DNA of 34,311 bases from Candidatus Acidiferrales bacterium (GCA_030037435.1 JASHRI010000063.1:1-34311); one strand, 5' to 3'. Shown: positions 8,466 through 16,874, numbered from the stretch's first letter. Notes: a model not told the origin generated them from the letters alone. Numbers and translations are program-made.

Positions 8466-8545
8466 GGAAGAGAGGTCCAGAGCTCTTCCTAGATCGGTCG
8501 ATGGCTCTCCCCGGCAGACGAGGTGATCTGTCTGCCCGGGAGAGC
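8466..8545 (+). other. Two tandem hairpins between the sulfatase and the methyltransferase
   Basis: The first hairpin is GGAAGAG (8466-8472) with CTCTTCC (8483-8489), starting 12 bp after the sulfatase stop. The second is GCTCTCCCCGGCAGA (8504-8518) with TCTGCCCGGGAGAGC (8531-8545), 14 of 15 pairs matched around a 12-base loop. Neither is followed by a run of T. They may end or stabilise the sulfatase mRNA. The second lies only 18 bases before the preferred methyltransferase start, so it could also control that gene. Confidence 0.55.
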
Positions 8546-8563
8546 TCCCGTTTGGCATCCACT

Positions 8564-9838
8564 ATGAGTACAAGAACGGAACTTCTTGCGACCGGCAGCG
8601 AGGTAGCAGACGAAGTCCGTCATTTCTACGATCGGTATCCGTACCCCCCGCCCGTCGATAACCTGGAAAAATATCAAGAACGCTGGCACGACCCTCAAAG
8701 GAAGCGCGCCGATTTTCATTTGTTTTGGCCGGACCGGGTTTTTCGAGAAGACCAATCGATCCTCGTCGCGGGGTGCGGGACGTCACAGGCGGCCAAGCAC
8801 GCGTTGCGATGGCCGGCGGCTCAAGTGATAGGCATCGATAGCAGCGCAACCAGCGTGCGCTACACCGAGGAGCTTAAGAAAAAGCACAATCTCAAGAATC
8901 TTGAAGTGCAACAGTGTGCGATTGAACGGATCAGCGACTTAGGCATGAGTTTCGATCAGATCGTTTGCACAGGGGTCCTTCATCATCTTGCGGATCCTGA
9001 TGCAGCTCTTACTGCTCTGCGCAGGGTGCTTAAGCCGGACGGCGCCATGCACCTGATGGTGTATGCGCCTTACGGACGCGCCGGCGTCTATATGATCCAA
9101 GAGTTCTGCCGCCGAATCGGTATCCATCCCAGCGATGGAGAGATTCGCGATCTAATGCGTGGTCTGGGCGCCTTGCCTGCAGGACACCCCTTACAAAGCC
9201 TGCTGACCCAAGCCCCGGAACTGCAAGATGAGCTGACGCTTGCCGATGCACTGTTGCACCCTAAGGATCGCGCATATTCCGTCCCGCAACTGTTGGAGCT
9301 TATCGAAGGAGCGGCGCTGCGTTTCGGCCGTTGGATTCGACAGGCACCTTACAGCGCTCAGTGCGGTGTTATGTCAAGGATCCCGCAGGCTGCCCGGATA
9401 ATGCGCCTGCCGCTGGAAGAACAGTATGCCGTCGCCGAACTATTTCGAGGCACGATGATCCGCCACAGCGCAGTTGTGTATCGAAATGATTGCGCCAGTC
9501 CCTCGCAGCCAATCGATTTCGCCGGAGACGGCTGGCTCGACTACGTGCCGATTCGAATGCCCGACACGATCTGCATTGAAGACGGCCTAGAGCCAGGGAC
9601 TGCGGCTGTTTTGATCAATCGAACTCACACGTATAGAGATTTATTTCTGGCTGTCGGGCAAATAGAAAAACGATTCTTCGACGCGATCGACGGGCAGCAT
9701 AAGATCGGCGATATCGTGGAACGAGCGCTCTCATCCTCTTGCCGAAGTGCACACCTTGACTTGGCGCGCAGTTTTTTCGAACGGCTCTGGTGGCACGATC
9801 TAGTTGTCTTCGAGACCGCGGCGCGAGCGACCGCTTAG
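8564..9838 (+). CDS. Class I SAM-dependent methyltransferase with C-terminal extension
   Basis: The protein is 424 residues from ATG 8564 (445 from the track start at 8501). The later start is preferred because 8501-8563 is largely taken up by a strong hairpin; neither start has a good ribosome site. The N-terminal EVRHFYDRYPYPPPVDNL is typical of one methyltransferase group. The Rossmann core follows at about 60-190: motif I ILVAGCGTSQAAKHAL, acidic IGIDSS, then FDQIVCTGVLHHLADPDAALTALRRVLKPDGAMHLMVYA. About 230 more residues follow, ending in a PqqD-like piece (EKRFFDAIDGQHKIGDIVERAL); that likeness is weak. The methyl acceptor is unknown. It may be transcribed separately from the sulfatase because of the intervening hairpins. 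Confidence 0.82.
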   Translation: MSTRTELLATGSEVADEVRHFYDRYPYPPPVDNLEKYQERWHDPQRKRADFHLFWPDRVFREDQSILVAGCGTSQAAKHALRWPAAQVIGIDSSATSVRYTEELKKKHNLKNLEVQQCAIERISDLGMSFDQIVCTGVLHHLADPDAALTALRRVLKPDGAMHLMVYAPYGRAGVYMIQEFCRRIGIHPSDGEIRDLMRGLGALPAGHPLQSLLTQAPELQDELTLADALLHPKDRAYSVPQLLELIEGAALRFGRWIRQAPYSAQCGVMSRIPQAARIMRLPLEEQYAVAELFRGTMIRHSAVVYRNDCASPSQPIDFAGDGWLDYVPIRMPDTICIEDGLEPGTAAVLINRTHTYRDLFLAVGQIEKRFFDAIDGQHKIGDIVERALSSSCRSAHLDLARSFFERLWWHDLVVFETAARATA

Positions 9839-9876
9839 AAGTACGCGAATTGCCGGGCGCCGTCCATGCGGAGAAG

Positions 9877-9905
9877 CGATTTCCACATTTCCTCGATTTC
9901 CACAT
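9877..9905. repeat. Direct repeat of CGATTTCCACAT
   Basis: The 12-mer CGATTTCCACAT occurs at 9877-9888 and again at 9894-9905, a 17-bp period, just after the methyltransferase stop. It is exact. It could be a small protein-binding site or chance; nothing else repeats it nearby. Confidence 0.5.
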
Positions 9906-10011
9906 CGAAAAACTACTTCGGTGTAATTGACTCCTTACGCGAGCAGAGTTACAACCGCTGCGTCAAATCGTTCTGATCATCTGAGTCTTGGGCGGCGCGG
10001 CAAGTGAAAGC

Positions 10012-10041
10012 TTGACGAGCTACCCAGGACATGGGTAGATC
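10012..10041 (+). promoter_or_regulatory. Putative promoter of the 6S-like RNA
   Basis: TTGACG (10012-10017) is a good -35 box. After 18 bases TAGATC (10036-10041) is a modest -10 box. Transcription would start near 10048-10050, where the folded RNA begins. The agreement with the RNA's predicted 5' end is the main support. Confidence 0.45.
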
Positions 10042-10047
10042 GAACGG

Positions 10048-10240
10048 CCTTGATAAAGTTCCGAATGTTGCAGCAGCACGGCGAGTCCTGAGGTTTGAAC
10101 TCGCGGTGGGTCCAAGCGTCTTCGTCGAGCATGCTTGGCGTAGTGACGCGGGTCCGAGCCGCGGGCTGGCCCTTGGAGAGTTGTCGTGGCCGGTTTCTCC
10201 GGCTAACCCCGGCTGAATCCTTGGCAGCTGTTTATTTTCG
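10048..10240 (+). ncRNA. ssrS: Candidate 6S RNA (RNA polymerase-binding regulatory RNA)
   Basis: This stretch lacks a credible ORF but folds by eye into one long rod of about 190 nt. Outer stem pieces are ATAAA/TTTAT (10053-10057 with 10231-10235), CCGA/TTGG (10061-10064 with 10221-10224) and TT-CAGC/GCTGAA. An 8-bp stem CACGGCGA/TTGTCGTG (10077-10084 with 10181-10188) leads to a symmetric 15x15-nt open bubble (10085-10099 and 10166-10180). A terminal arm follows: CTCGCGG/CCGCGGG (10100-10106 with 10159-10165) and GCGTC/GACGC (10116-10120 with 10145-10149). A small GCCGG/CCGGC hairpin lies in the 3' strand. Closing stem, large central bubble and terminal arm form the 6S architecture that mimics an open promoter to bind housekeeping holoenzyme. 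AGTCCTGAG and GAGCATGCT resemble the E. coli AGUCCCCUGAG and GAGCAUGCU. The length fits (about 185 nt), and a promoter and terminator flank it. No covariance search was possible. Confidence 0.65.
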
Positions 10241-10253
10241 AGACTGAAGGGAA

Positions 10254-10282
10254 GGGGCGAGCAATCGCCCCTTTTCTTTTTT
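10254..10282 (+). terminator. Intrinsic terminator after the 6S-like RNA
   Basis: GGGGCGA (10254-10260), loop GCAA, TCGCCCC (10265-10271), then TTTTCTTTTTT. A perfect 7-bp GC-rich stem with a GCAA tetraloop and a strong T-tract. No protein gene precedes it closely on this strand (the last stop is over 400 bp upstream), so it most likely ends a non-coding transcript. Confidence 0.9.
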
Positions 10283-10419
10283 GCACCCACCAATCTTCGC
10301 ATTGCGCTCTCAAGCCTCCGTTTCGGACGGGCAATCTGCTTAGAGCCTCTTGGAACAAACCGCCCAGCTTTTGCGTTCCTCACTCAGCAGGAATTTCGCA
10401 ACTTGCTGGGAGACGAAGC

Positions 10420-11274
10420 ATGACGGAGCCGCGCGTCAAGCATCCAGTATTGCTCTATCTTGTGATCGCCTGCATTCCACCCTGGATTGGCTGGTCGCTG
10501 ATGGCTTTTGGCGTGATTCCCCAGAACTCGCCTTGGTCTGGCCCGATATTCCTGACCGGTGAGGCAGTCAGCATCGCTGGCCTTGCCGTGACCTTCATGA
10601 CACAGGGCAGCCAAGGCGTTTTGAGTCTGCTGAAACAGGCAGTGCGCGCCGCCGTGCCAATCCAATGGTGGCTGTATGCACTGCTCCTTCCACCGTCTTG
10701 TTCCGTTGCCACCGGAATTCTTTATCTAATGCTTCATGGCAAGCCAATCGTTTTCAAGCCGTCTGCTTTCCTCCAGGTCGGTACGCCGGCCCTGCTCGTG
10801 CCGTTTCTATTCGGTCCCTTAGGCGAAGAATTCGGCTGGCGCGGATTCTTACTTCCACGATTCGTCAGAAAATTCTCCGCGGTCCCGGCGTGCTTTTTCG
10901 TTGGCATCATCTGGGCGGTTTGGCATTGGCCGCTCTACTACAAGGCAATCGCCAAGTCGCCGGCCGAGGAAATCTTCTTTATGTTGGCAAACATCACAGG
11001 GTTGAGTTTTCTTCTCGGGGTTGTGTACCTGCGTACGAACAGCCTTCTGTTTTCCATGCTGATGCACTGGAGCAGCAACGCAACGCTGGTTCTTGTGGGA
11101 GGGCTTCTGCCCGACCTTCCCAGCAATGCACTGAATGACATCGCGTTCAGATGGTGCGGGCTGGGCGTGCTAACGCTATGTGTCGCCGCGGTGATCCCGC
11201 TACTGCTGCGCACGGATCGTCGTAGTCCACCGATTATTCAAACGGCGGAATTCCCCGCTGCCGCCGTTGACTAA
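10420..11274 (+). CDS. CPBP family intramembrane metalloprotease
   Basis: This is a 284-residue polytopic membrane protein of the CAAX-protease/bacteriocin-processing (Abi) family. The catalytic signatures are present in order: EEFGWRGFLLPRF (Glu136-Glu137...Arg141, the EExxxR motif), FVGIIWAVWHWPLYY (FxxxxxxxxH with His169) and a late HWSSNATL (HxxxN). GGGAG about 8 bases before the ATG supports the start. Members cleave within or near the membrane and are linked to protein processing, immunity to peptides or stress, but the substrate here is unknown. The gene is preceded by the 6S-like RNA and its terminator, so it has its own transcript. The next gene (SDR) starts 62 bp later. Confidence 0.88.
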   Translation: MTEPRVKHPVLLYLVIACIPPWIGWSLMAFGVIPQNSPWSGPIFLTGEAVSIAGLAVTFMTQGSQGVLSLLKQAVRAAVPIQWWLYALLLPPSCSVATGILYLMLHGKPIVFKPSAFLQVGTPALLVPFLFGPLGEEFGWRGFLLPRFVRKFSAVPACFFVGIIWAVWHWPLYYKAIAKSPAEEIFFMLANITGLSFLLGVVYLRTNSLLFSMLMHWSSNATLVLVGGLLPDLPSNALNDIAFRWCGLGVLTLCVAAVIPLLLRTDRRSPPIIQTAEFPAAAVD

Positions 11275-11336
11275 GCCCTGATCGCTGCTATCCTCGTGCG
11301 GCGGAATTGTTACCGCAACTCTGCGTGGAGATATGC

Positions 11337-12167
11337 GTGGCCGGGGAACTTAAAGGACAAGTCGCGATCGTCACTGGTGCGGGACGCGGCATCGGTCGAG
11401 CCATCGCCCTGCGATTTGCCGCCGAAGGTGCGGCGGTGGGCCTGACGGCGCGGACGAAAGCCCAAATCGATGCGGTGCTCGCGCAGATCGAACGAGCGTC
11501 AGGCCGTGGCTGTGCGGTGGCAGGCGACGCCACCAGCCGTGCTGACGTGGAGCGCATTGTTCGCACGGTTGAGGAAAATCTGGGGCCGGTGACGCTGCTC
11601 GTTAATAATGCCGGTGTCGCCGGTCCGTACGGTCCCGTGGGAGAGGTGGATCCGGGCGCGTGGTGGAAGGCGCAGGAACTGCACATTCTTGCGCCGATGC
11701 TGTTCATGACCGCCGTGATGCGCGGGATGGCCGCGCGCCGCGCGGGGCGCATCATCAATATCTCTTCCCCGCGCTCGCATCAACTGACGGCAAATCTCTC
11801 CGCGTATAGCCTGGGCAAAACCGCGCAGAACCGGCTCGCCGAACTCGTAGCGAACGAAGGCAAGCCGCACGGAGTGAAGGCATTCGCTCTCGATCCCGGC
11901 TCGATCATGACGGAAATGGCCGACGACACTATGAACTCGCCCGACGCCCAGCGATGGGTACCGCAGATGGTGGCGCGACTGCATGAATTGAAAGGTACGC
12001 TAGGTCCCGAGGACGGAATGCAGTGGTGTACCGACCGTTGCGTCGCCTTCGCATCAGGGCGTTTCGACGCGCTCTCGGGCCGGTACATCGACCGGACCGA
12101 AGATCCGGAAGAAATTCTGCGTCGGATCGAAAAGGAATCTTTCAAGGAGAGGACCTCGCACTTATGA
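11337..12167 (+). CDS. Short-chain dehydrogenase/reductase (SDR) family oxidoreductase
   Basis: This is an NAD(P)-dependent Rossmann enzyme of about 276 residues. GTG at 11337 is chosen because GGAG (11327-11330) lies 6 bases upstream and the protein then begins, like most classical SDRs, just before the cofactor motif (GQVAIVTGAGRGIGRAIAL, TGxxxGxG). The TTG at 11307 used by the track has no ribosome site. Other landmarks are NNAGVAGPYG, the active-site ISSPRSH serine and the SAYSLGK YxxxK motif, followed by the LDPGSIMTEM cap. The substrate is not evident. Its TGA overlaps the ATG of the amidohydrolase (ATGA), so the two are translationally coupled and probably act in one catabolic pathway. 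Confidence 0.88.
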   Translation: MAGELKGQVAIVTGAGRGIGRAIALRFAAEGAAVGLTARTKAQIDAVLAQIERASGRGCAVAGDATSRADVERIVRTVEENLGPVTLLVNNAGVAGPYGPVGEVDPGAWWKAQELHILAPMLFMTAVMRGMAARRAGRIINISSPRSHQLTANLSAYSLGKTAQNRLAELVANEGKPHGVKAFALDPGSIMTEMADDTMNSPDAQRWVPQMVARLHELKGTLGPEDGMQWCTDRCVAFASGRFDALSGRYIDRTEDPEEILRRIEKESFKERTSHL

Positions 12168-13177
12168 GAAAAGTCGACGTCTTTACGCACATTTGGCCAA
12201 AGCCTTTTCATGAGGCTCTTTTGAAATCCACCGGCCCGATGAAGGACATCCACCGCCGCAGCGAAGCTGTACCCATGATGACTAATCTCGACATTCGCTT
12301 CAAAGTGATGGATTCATTCGACGAGTACCAGCAGATTCTGTCGCTCGCGTCGCCGCCGCCCGATGTCGTGGGCACGCGCCATGCGTGGCGGGAACTTTCG
12401 CGAATCGGCAGCGACTCAATGGCTGAACTTTGCCAGAAATATCCGCAGCGTTTTCCGAGTTTCATCACTTCAGTTGCGATGCGCGATCTGGAGGGCGCGG
12501 TCGAAGAAGCGCGTCGTGCCATCACCCAGCTTGGCGCATGCGGAATACAGATCTATTCGAATGTCGGCGGCAAGGCACTTGACGCTCAGGAATTTCGCCC
12601 CGTGTTCAAGGAAATGGAAAAACTCGGCAAGCCCGTGTGGATCCATCCGGCCCGCACCGCGGATTTTCCGGACTATTTGATGGAACCGAGATCGCAGTAT
12701 GAAATCTGGTGGACGTTCGGCTGGCCATATGAATCGAGCGCGGCGCAAGCTCGCATGGTGTTTTCGAAGATGCTGGACGAAATGCCCGGGCTGAAGTTCA
12801 TCATTCATCATGCCGGCGGGATGGTGCCGTTCTTTGAAGGGCGCGTTGGGGCGGGCTGGGACCAGCTCGGAGCGCGCACTTCGGACACCGACTATCGCAA
12901 GCTATTGAAAGAGCTGAAGCGACCGCACCTCGAGTACTTCAAAGAATTTTTCTACGCCGATACAGCCACATTCGGTTCCAAGGCCGCGATCGAATGTGCA
13001 TTGAACTTCTATGGCGTCGGGCACGTGCTCTTTGCGTCCGATTCCCCATTTGATCCCGAGGGCGGTCCCATGTACATCCGCGAGACGATCCGCTGCATCG
13101 ACGCTCTCAATATCTCGAACGCCGATCGCGAGGCGCTCTACTACAAGAACGCCTGCAAGCTGCTCGGAATCAAATAG
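12164..13177 (+). CDS. Amidohydrolase family protein (ACMSD/resorcylate-decarboxylase-like)
   Basis: This is a 337-residue TIM-barrel metal enzyme of the amidohydrolase-2 family, members of which hydrolyse or decarboxylate small carboxylated rings. The start is the ATG at 12164 inside the ATGA overlap with the SDR; AAGGAGAGGA lies about 10 bases upstream. The 47 extra residues of the track ORF are read out of the SDR's frame and are rejected. Motifs: N-terminal VDVFTHIWP (a D-x-x-x-H variant, where the usual metal motif is HxH), WIHPAR (barrel His), KFIIHHAGGMVPFFEGR and VLFASDSPFDPEGG (catalytic Asp). The first motif lacks one histidine of the HxH pair (FTH instead of HxH), so metal binding may differ. 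Substrate unknown. Confidence 0.85.
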   Translation: MRKVDVFTHIWPKPFHEALLKSTGPMKDIHRRSEAVPMMTNLDIRFKVMDSFDEYQQILSLASPPPDVVGTRHAWRELSRIGSDSMAELCQKYPQRFPSFITSVAMRDLEGAVEEARRAITQLGACGIQIYSNVGGKALDAQEFRPVFKEMEKLGKPVWIHPARTADFPDYLMEPRSQYEIWWTFGWPYESSAAQARMVFSKMLDEMPGLKFIIHHAGGMVPFFEGRVGAGWDQLGARTSDTDYRKLLKELKRPHLEYFKEFFYADTATFGSKAAIECALNFYGVGHVLFASDSPFDPEGGPMYIRETIRCIDALNISNADREALYYKNACKLLGIK

Positions 13178-13382
13178 CGACTACGAGACTTTCGCAAAGT
13201 ATGCGGAACCGTCTGCACACCTTGGTCGTGGCTTTGCTGCCCTATTGGTGTGCCTATATCGCTGCAATTTGAATACAACTGCTCGTAACTTACACAAAAC
13301 AAATGGTTCGGTTTTGGTCAGGCAGTTGCACATTCGGGAGTAACGTGCATCGCGATGCGTTAGAATAGTTGGTTCAACAAAG

Positions 13383-15740
13383 ATGGATGAGCAATTTTAT
13401 CGTGCGACGACTAAGATAGGCAGTGGCACACTTGTCGGACGGCTGGCCTTCGCGTTCCTCTTGATCTGTTCCATGGCGCTCGGCGCCGCAATCGGGCTGC
13501 TCTTCGTCTACTCGAGCGATCTGCCTGAAATTCACGCGCTCGAAGATTATCGGCCGATGACGGAGACGGAGTTGTATGCGGACGATGGGCAGCCAATCGG
13601 CACGTTCTCTCTGCAGCGGCGGATTCTGCTGAGCTACAACCAGATCCCCAAACTGCTTCGGGACGCGATCCTCACGACAGAGGACCAGCACTTTGAGGAG
13701 CACTGGGGCGTAGATTTCCCGCGCGTAGTCGAGTCTGCCTGGCACGACGTCACCCATCATCGCGCCGCGGAAGGCGCCAGCACCTTGACCATGCAACTTG
13801 CCGGCGGACTATTTCTGAATCGCGCTGATCGCAGTATGCATCGCAAAATTCAGGAGACGATTCTGGCGCTTCAGATTGAGCGCCACTACACCAAAGAACA
13901 GATTTTCACGATGTACTGCAACCAGATCTACCTGGGCTCGGGAAACTATGGCTTCGAGGCGGCTTCGGAGTATTACTTCAGCAAGCCTCTCAGCGAGATC
14001 ACGCTCCCCGAAGCAGCGCTGCTCGCGGCGATCATACGCGGTCCCATCTATTCGCCGATCAATCATCCGGAGCGAGCGCTGGCGCGAAGGAATCTGGTTC
14101 TGTCGCTGATGGCCCACGATCACAAAATCACCTATGCGCAGGCTGCCGCAGCGAGCAAGGAACCGATGGGCCTGCACATTGAATCTCTGCGCGACGATCT
14201 GGCGCCTTATTTCGTGGAAGAGGTTCGAGAATATCTGGAGCGTACTTACGGCACCGCGGCAGTTCACGAACAAGGTCTGCGCGTGTACACAACGCTGAAT
14301 GTGGCGATGCAGAAGGCGGCGGACCAAGCGGTTCGGGATGGCTTGCACGCCTACGACCGTCGACATGGCTGGCGCGGTGACCTGCCGAACGTTCTGCGAG
14401 ATCATCTCGGCACGCTCGAAAAATACCAAAGCGACGATTGGCACGGCCCCATCCATAAGGGTGATTACATCACGGGCCTGGTGACGGCGGTGGAACCCAG
14501 TGCGGCGGCGATCAGAATCGGAACGGATCATGCCTTGCTCACGCCGATGGACTTCGCCTGGACCGGTCACAAATCGGCGACGGAGATTCTCAAAGTCGGC
14601 GATCTCGTGAATGTCCAGATCAAGGGACTCTCGGGTTCGGTCGCCGACGTCGAGCTTGAACAGGTGCCGACCGCGCAAGCCTCGCTGCTCGCCATCGATA
14701 ATTCCACAGGCGAGATCAAGGCCATGGTCGGCGGTTACGACTTCGAGCAATCGAAATTCAATCGGGCCACCCAAGCCATGCGACAGACGGGCAGCTCCTT
14801 TAAAGTGTACGTGTACACGGAAGCGATGGAGCAAGGCGCTTCCCCCTTCGACACCGTCGTGGACGAGCCGGTCACGTTTCATAGCGGCGCGCAGGACTAC
14901 TCGCCCCACAACTACGACGAAAAATTCGAGGGGCGGATCACGCTGCGCCGCGCCCTGGCTGATTCGCGCAATGTGCCGGCGGTTCGGCTGCTGGACCATG
15001 TTGGTATTGAAAACGTGATTGACCTGGCGCGCAAATTTGGGATCACCAGCCCGTTGCCTCCCTACCTGCCGCTCGCGCTCGGCGCCGCCGATCTCACATT
15101 GCTGGAACATACTTCCGCGTTCACCACGTTTCCAGACGATGGCCTCCACATTGATCCGCACTTTATCCGCAGGGTCACTTCGTATGACGGCGCTTTGCTC
15201 GAGGAGCCGCGGCCGAGAGTGACGGATGTGATTCCGCCCGACGTGGCGCGGACCATGGTGGCGATGCTCGAGGATGTGGTGCAATTCGGCACCGGCATTC
15301 GAGCGAAAGAATTGGGACGACCCTCTGGCGGCAAGACCGGAACCACAAATGATTTTACCGATGCGTGGTACCTCGGCTTTACTCCCCAAGTCACGACGGG
15401 AGTATGGGTCGGTTTCGACGACAAGCGCGTGTCACTTGGCAAGGGCGAAACGGGAGCGCACGCCGCATTGCCTATCTGGCTGGAGTTCATGCAGCAAGCG
15501 ATGCAGGGCATGCCGGTCGAGAGCTTCCCGAACGTCGTGCCGCTGGAGAAGTTAGCGGGGACGAAAGAGGTTCAGGTCGACACGCCGGACACGGCTCCTC
15601 CTGCCGATACCACCGAACAGGGCATCACCACCGGGAGCAACAACCCCGAGCCTGCGCCGCCCTTGCCTCCACAAAAGACCCCTCCAGCAACAGCATTGCC
15701 AGTGCGCGCAAATGCGTCTGCAACGCCCCTGGCACATTAG
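13383..15740 (+). CDS. Class A penicillin-binding protein (bifunctional transglycosylase/transpeptidase, PBP1A type)
   Basis: The 785-residue bitopic inner-membrane enzyme polymerises lipid II and cross-links the glycan. One membrane anchor lies at about 20-43 (LAFAFLLICSMALGAAIGLLFVY). The GT51 glycosyltransferase domain spans about 75-245 with TTEDQHFEEHWG (catalytic Glu100), GASTLTMQLAG and RKIQETILALQIERHYTKEQI. A small linker domain (about 335-425) precedes the transpeptidase with SxxK at Ser471-SFK, SRN in DSRNVPAVRLL and KTG at 651-653. The C-terminal 70 residues are Pro/Thr/Ala-rich and probably disordered. No ribosome site is obvious before the ATG; a TAGAAT at 13361-13366 lies just upstream. 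It is convergent with thiL and only 20 bp separate the stops. Confidence 0.95.
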   Translation: MDEQFYRATTKIGSGTLVGRLAFAFLLICSMALGAAIGLLFVYSSDLPEIHALEDYRPMTETELYADDGQPIGTFSLQRRILLSYNQIPKLLRDAILTTEDQHFEEHWGVDFPRVVESAWHDVTHHRAAEGASTLTMQLAGGLFLNRADRSMHRKIQETILALQIERHYTKEQIFTMYCNQIYLGSGNYGFEAASEYYFSKPLSEITLPEAALLAAIIRGPIYSPINHPERALARRNLVLSLMAHDHKITYAQAAAASKEPMGLHIESLRDDLAPYFVEEVREYLERTYGTAAVHEQGLRVYTTLNVAMQKAADQAVRDGLHAYDRRHGWRGDLPNVLRDHLGTLEKYQSDDWHGPIHKGDYITGLVTAVEPSAAAIRIGTDHALLTPMDFAWTGHKSATEILKVGDLVNVQIKGLSGSVADVELEQVPTAQASLLAIDNSTGEIKAMVGGYDFEQSKFNRATQAMRQTGSSFKVYVYTEAMEQGASPFDTVVDEPVTFHSGAQDYSPHNYDEKFEGRITLRRALADSRNVPAVRLLDHVGIENVIDLARKFGITSPLPPYLPLALGAADLTLLEHTSAFTTFPDDGLHIDPHFIRRVTSYDGALLEEPRPRVTDVIPPDVARTMVAMLEDVVQFGTGIRAKELGRPSGGKTGTTNDFTDAWYLGFTPQVTTGVWVGFDDKRVSLGKGETGAHAALPIWLEFMQQAMQGMPVESFPNVVPLEKLAGTKEVQVDTPDTAPPADTTEQGITTGSNNPEPAPPLPPQKTPPATALPVRANASATPLAH

Positions 15741-15760
15741 TTCTCTGCGATGGATGGATT

Positions 15761-16792
15761 TTAGCGAAAGGGATCCCAACCCGCTGGATCGAGCCGCGTA
15801 GCTTGTCCATTCGATCCCACGAGCACAATTTGCTTTTGCCGGGTGATCTCGCCGATGGGTGTGAGAAGCGTATGCCCGGGTGCTCGGCGCAAGTGCTTCG
15901 CTTTTCCGGGTGAGACGGTGAACAGGAGCTCGTAGTCCTCGCCGCCGTGCAAGGCCATCCGCAACGGGTCGAAATGAAGTGCGGCGGCTTTGCGTGCCGC
16001 AGCGGCTGGAATTTCCACGCACGGCAGCCGTTCCGCCGCCAATCGAGCGCCTGCGCCGCTCGCCGCGCACAGCCGTGCTAAGTCGGTCGAAAGACCATCT
16101 GAAATGTCGATCATCGCAGAGGGAATTCTTCGGTCCGCCAGCCACGCGCCTAGCGGAACTCGGATTTTGGGATATAGGTGTCGCTCACAAGCGATTCGCG
16201 GCCAGGTCTCGCGCTGTGTGCTAACCCTGCGACCTCGACGGACAAGCTCCAAGCCCAAAGCCGCCTCGCCGAGCCTCCCGCTTATGTAGATCAAATCTCC
16301 TGGCCGCGCGCCCGATCGTCGGATAGCACGGCCGCGCGCCACATGGCCCAGAACCGTGACGCTGATGAATACCTTCGAGGCTTTCGTCGTATCTCCGCCT
16401 ATGAGGCGCACTCCGAGCTCTTTCGCCGCGCGAGCCATGCCCTTCGAGAATTGATTGAGCCACGCCCCGGTGTGGCGAGGGGGGATTGCCAGTGTCAAGA
16501 GGAACGCACTGGGCGCAGCGCCCATGGCAACCACGTCGCTGGCTGCGCGCGCGAGCGCCTTGTAACCTACTGAATCTGCCGGATGCAAATTGGGAAGGAA
16601 ATGAATGCCTTCGATGAACGCATCGCAGGTCAGCACCTCGTCCACATCGCCAAAGGACGAAACGATTGCGGCATCGTCGCCAATTCCGAGGATGATACGT
16701 GAACCGAACTGGGAGTGTGGGCCCTCCCCTCGAATGCTCTTCGATCGGATTATTCGGGTAAGCCGTTGGATCAGCTGGCCTTCGGCATCCAT
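15761..16792 (-). CDS. thiL: Thiamine-monophosphate kinase
   Basis: ThiL phosphorylates thiamine monophosphate with ATP to give thiamine diphosphate, the last step of the pathway. The 343-residue protein begins at MDAEGQLIQRLTRII. AGAGGT lies 7 bases upstream of this ATG, whereas the track start (TTG, 16828) has none. Family landmarks are in order: GIGDDAAIV (metal/ATP), DAFIEGIHF, ALARAASDVVAMGAAPSAFLLTLAIP, RLIGGDTTKA, SGRLGEAALGLEL, DISDGLSTDLARLC and HGGEDYELLFTV. The PurM/ThiL fold is complete and the length is normal. A perfect TATAAT on this strand (16880-16875) lies about 83 bp upstream. No other thiamine gene is in the window and no TPP riboswitch is visible in its leader. Confidence 0.93.
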   Translation of the reverse strand: MDAEGQLIQRLTRIIRSKSIRGEGPHSQFGSRIILGIGDDAAIVSSFGDVDEVLTCDAFIEGIHFLPNLHPADSVGYKALARAASDVVAMGAAPSAFLLTLAIPPRHTGAWLNQFSKGMARAAKELGVRLIGGDTTKASKVFISVTVLGHVARGRAIRRSGARPGDLIYISGRLGEAALGLELVRRGRRVSTQRETWPRIACERHLYPKIRVPLGAWLADRRIPSAMIDISDGLSTDLARLCAASGAGARLAAERLPCVEIPAAAARKAAALHFDPLRMALHGGEDYELLFTVSPGKAKHLRRAPGHTLLTPIGEITRQKQIVLVGSNGQATRLDPAGWDPFR

Positions 16793-16874
16793 TTGCTGTA
16801 CCTCTGTACAGTTGTGGCGCGGCCCCAAAATGGGCTAAAGTACCGCAACCAAGCCGAGCGCGAATACGCGCTGG

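Noticed and set aside
13809-15389. 526-residue minus-strand ORF opposite the PBP gene
   Set aside because: The PBP on the plus strand has all catalytic motifs. The antisense frame is Arg/His/Val-rich and shows no recognisable domain, a typical shadow of a GC-rich gene.
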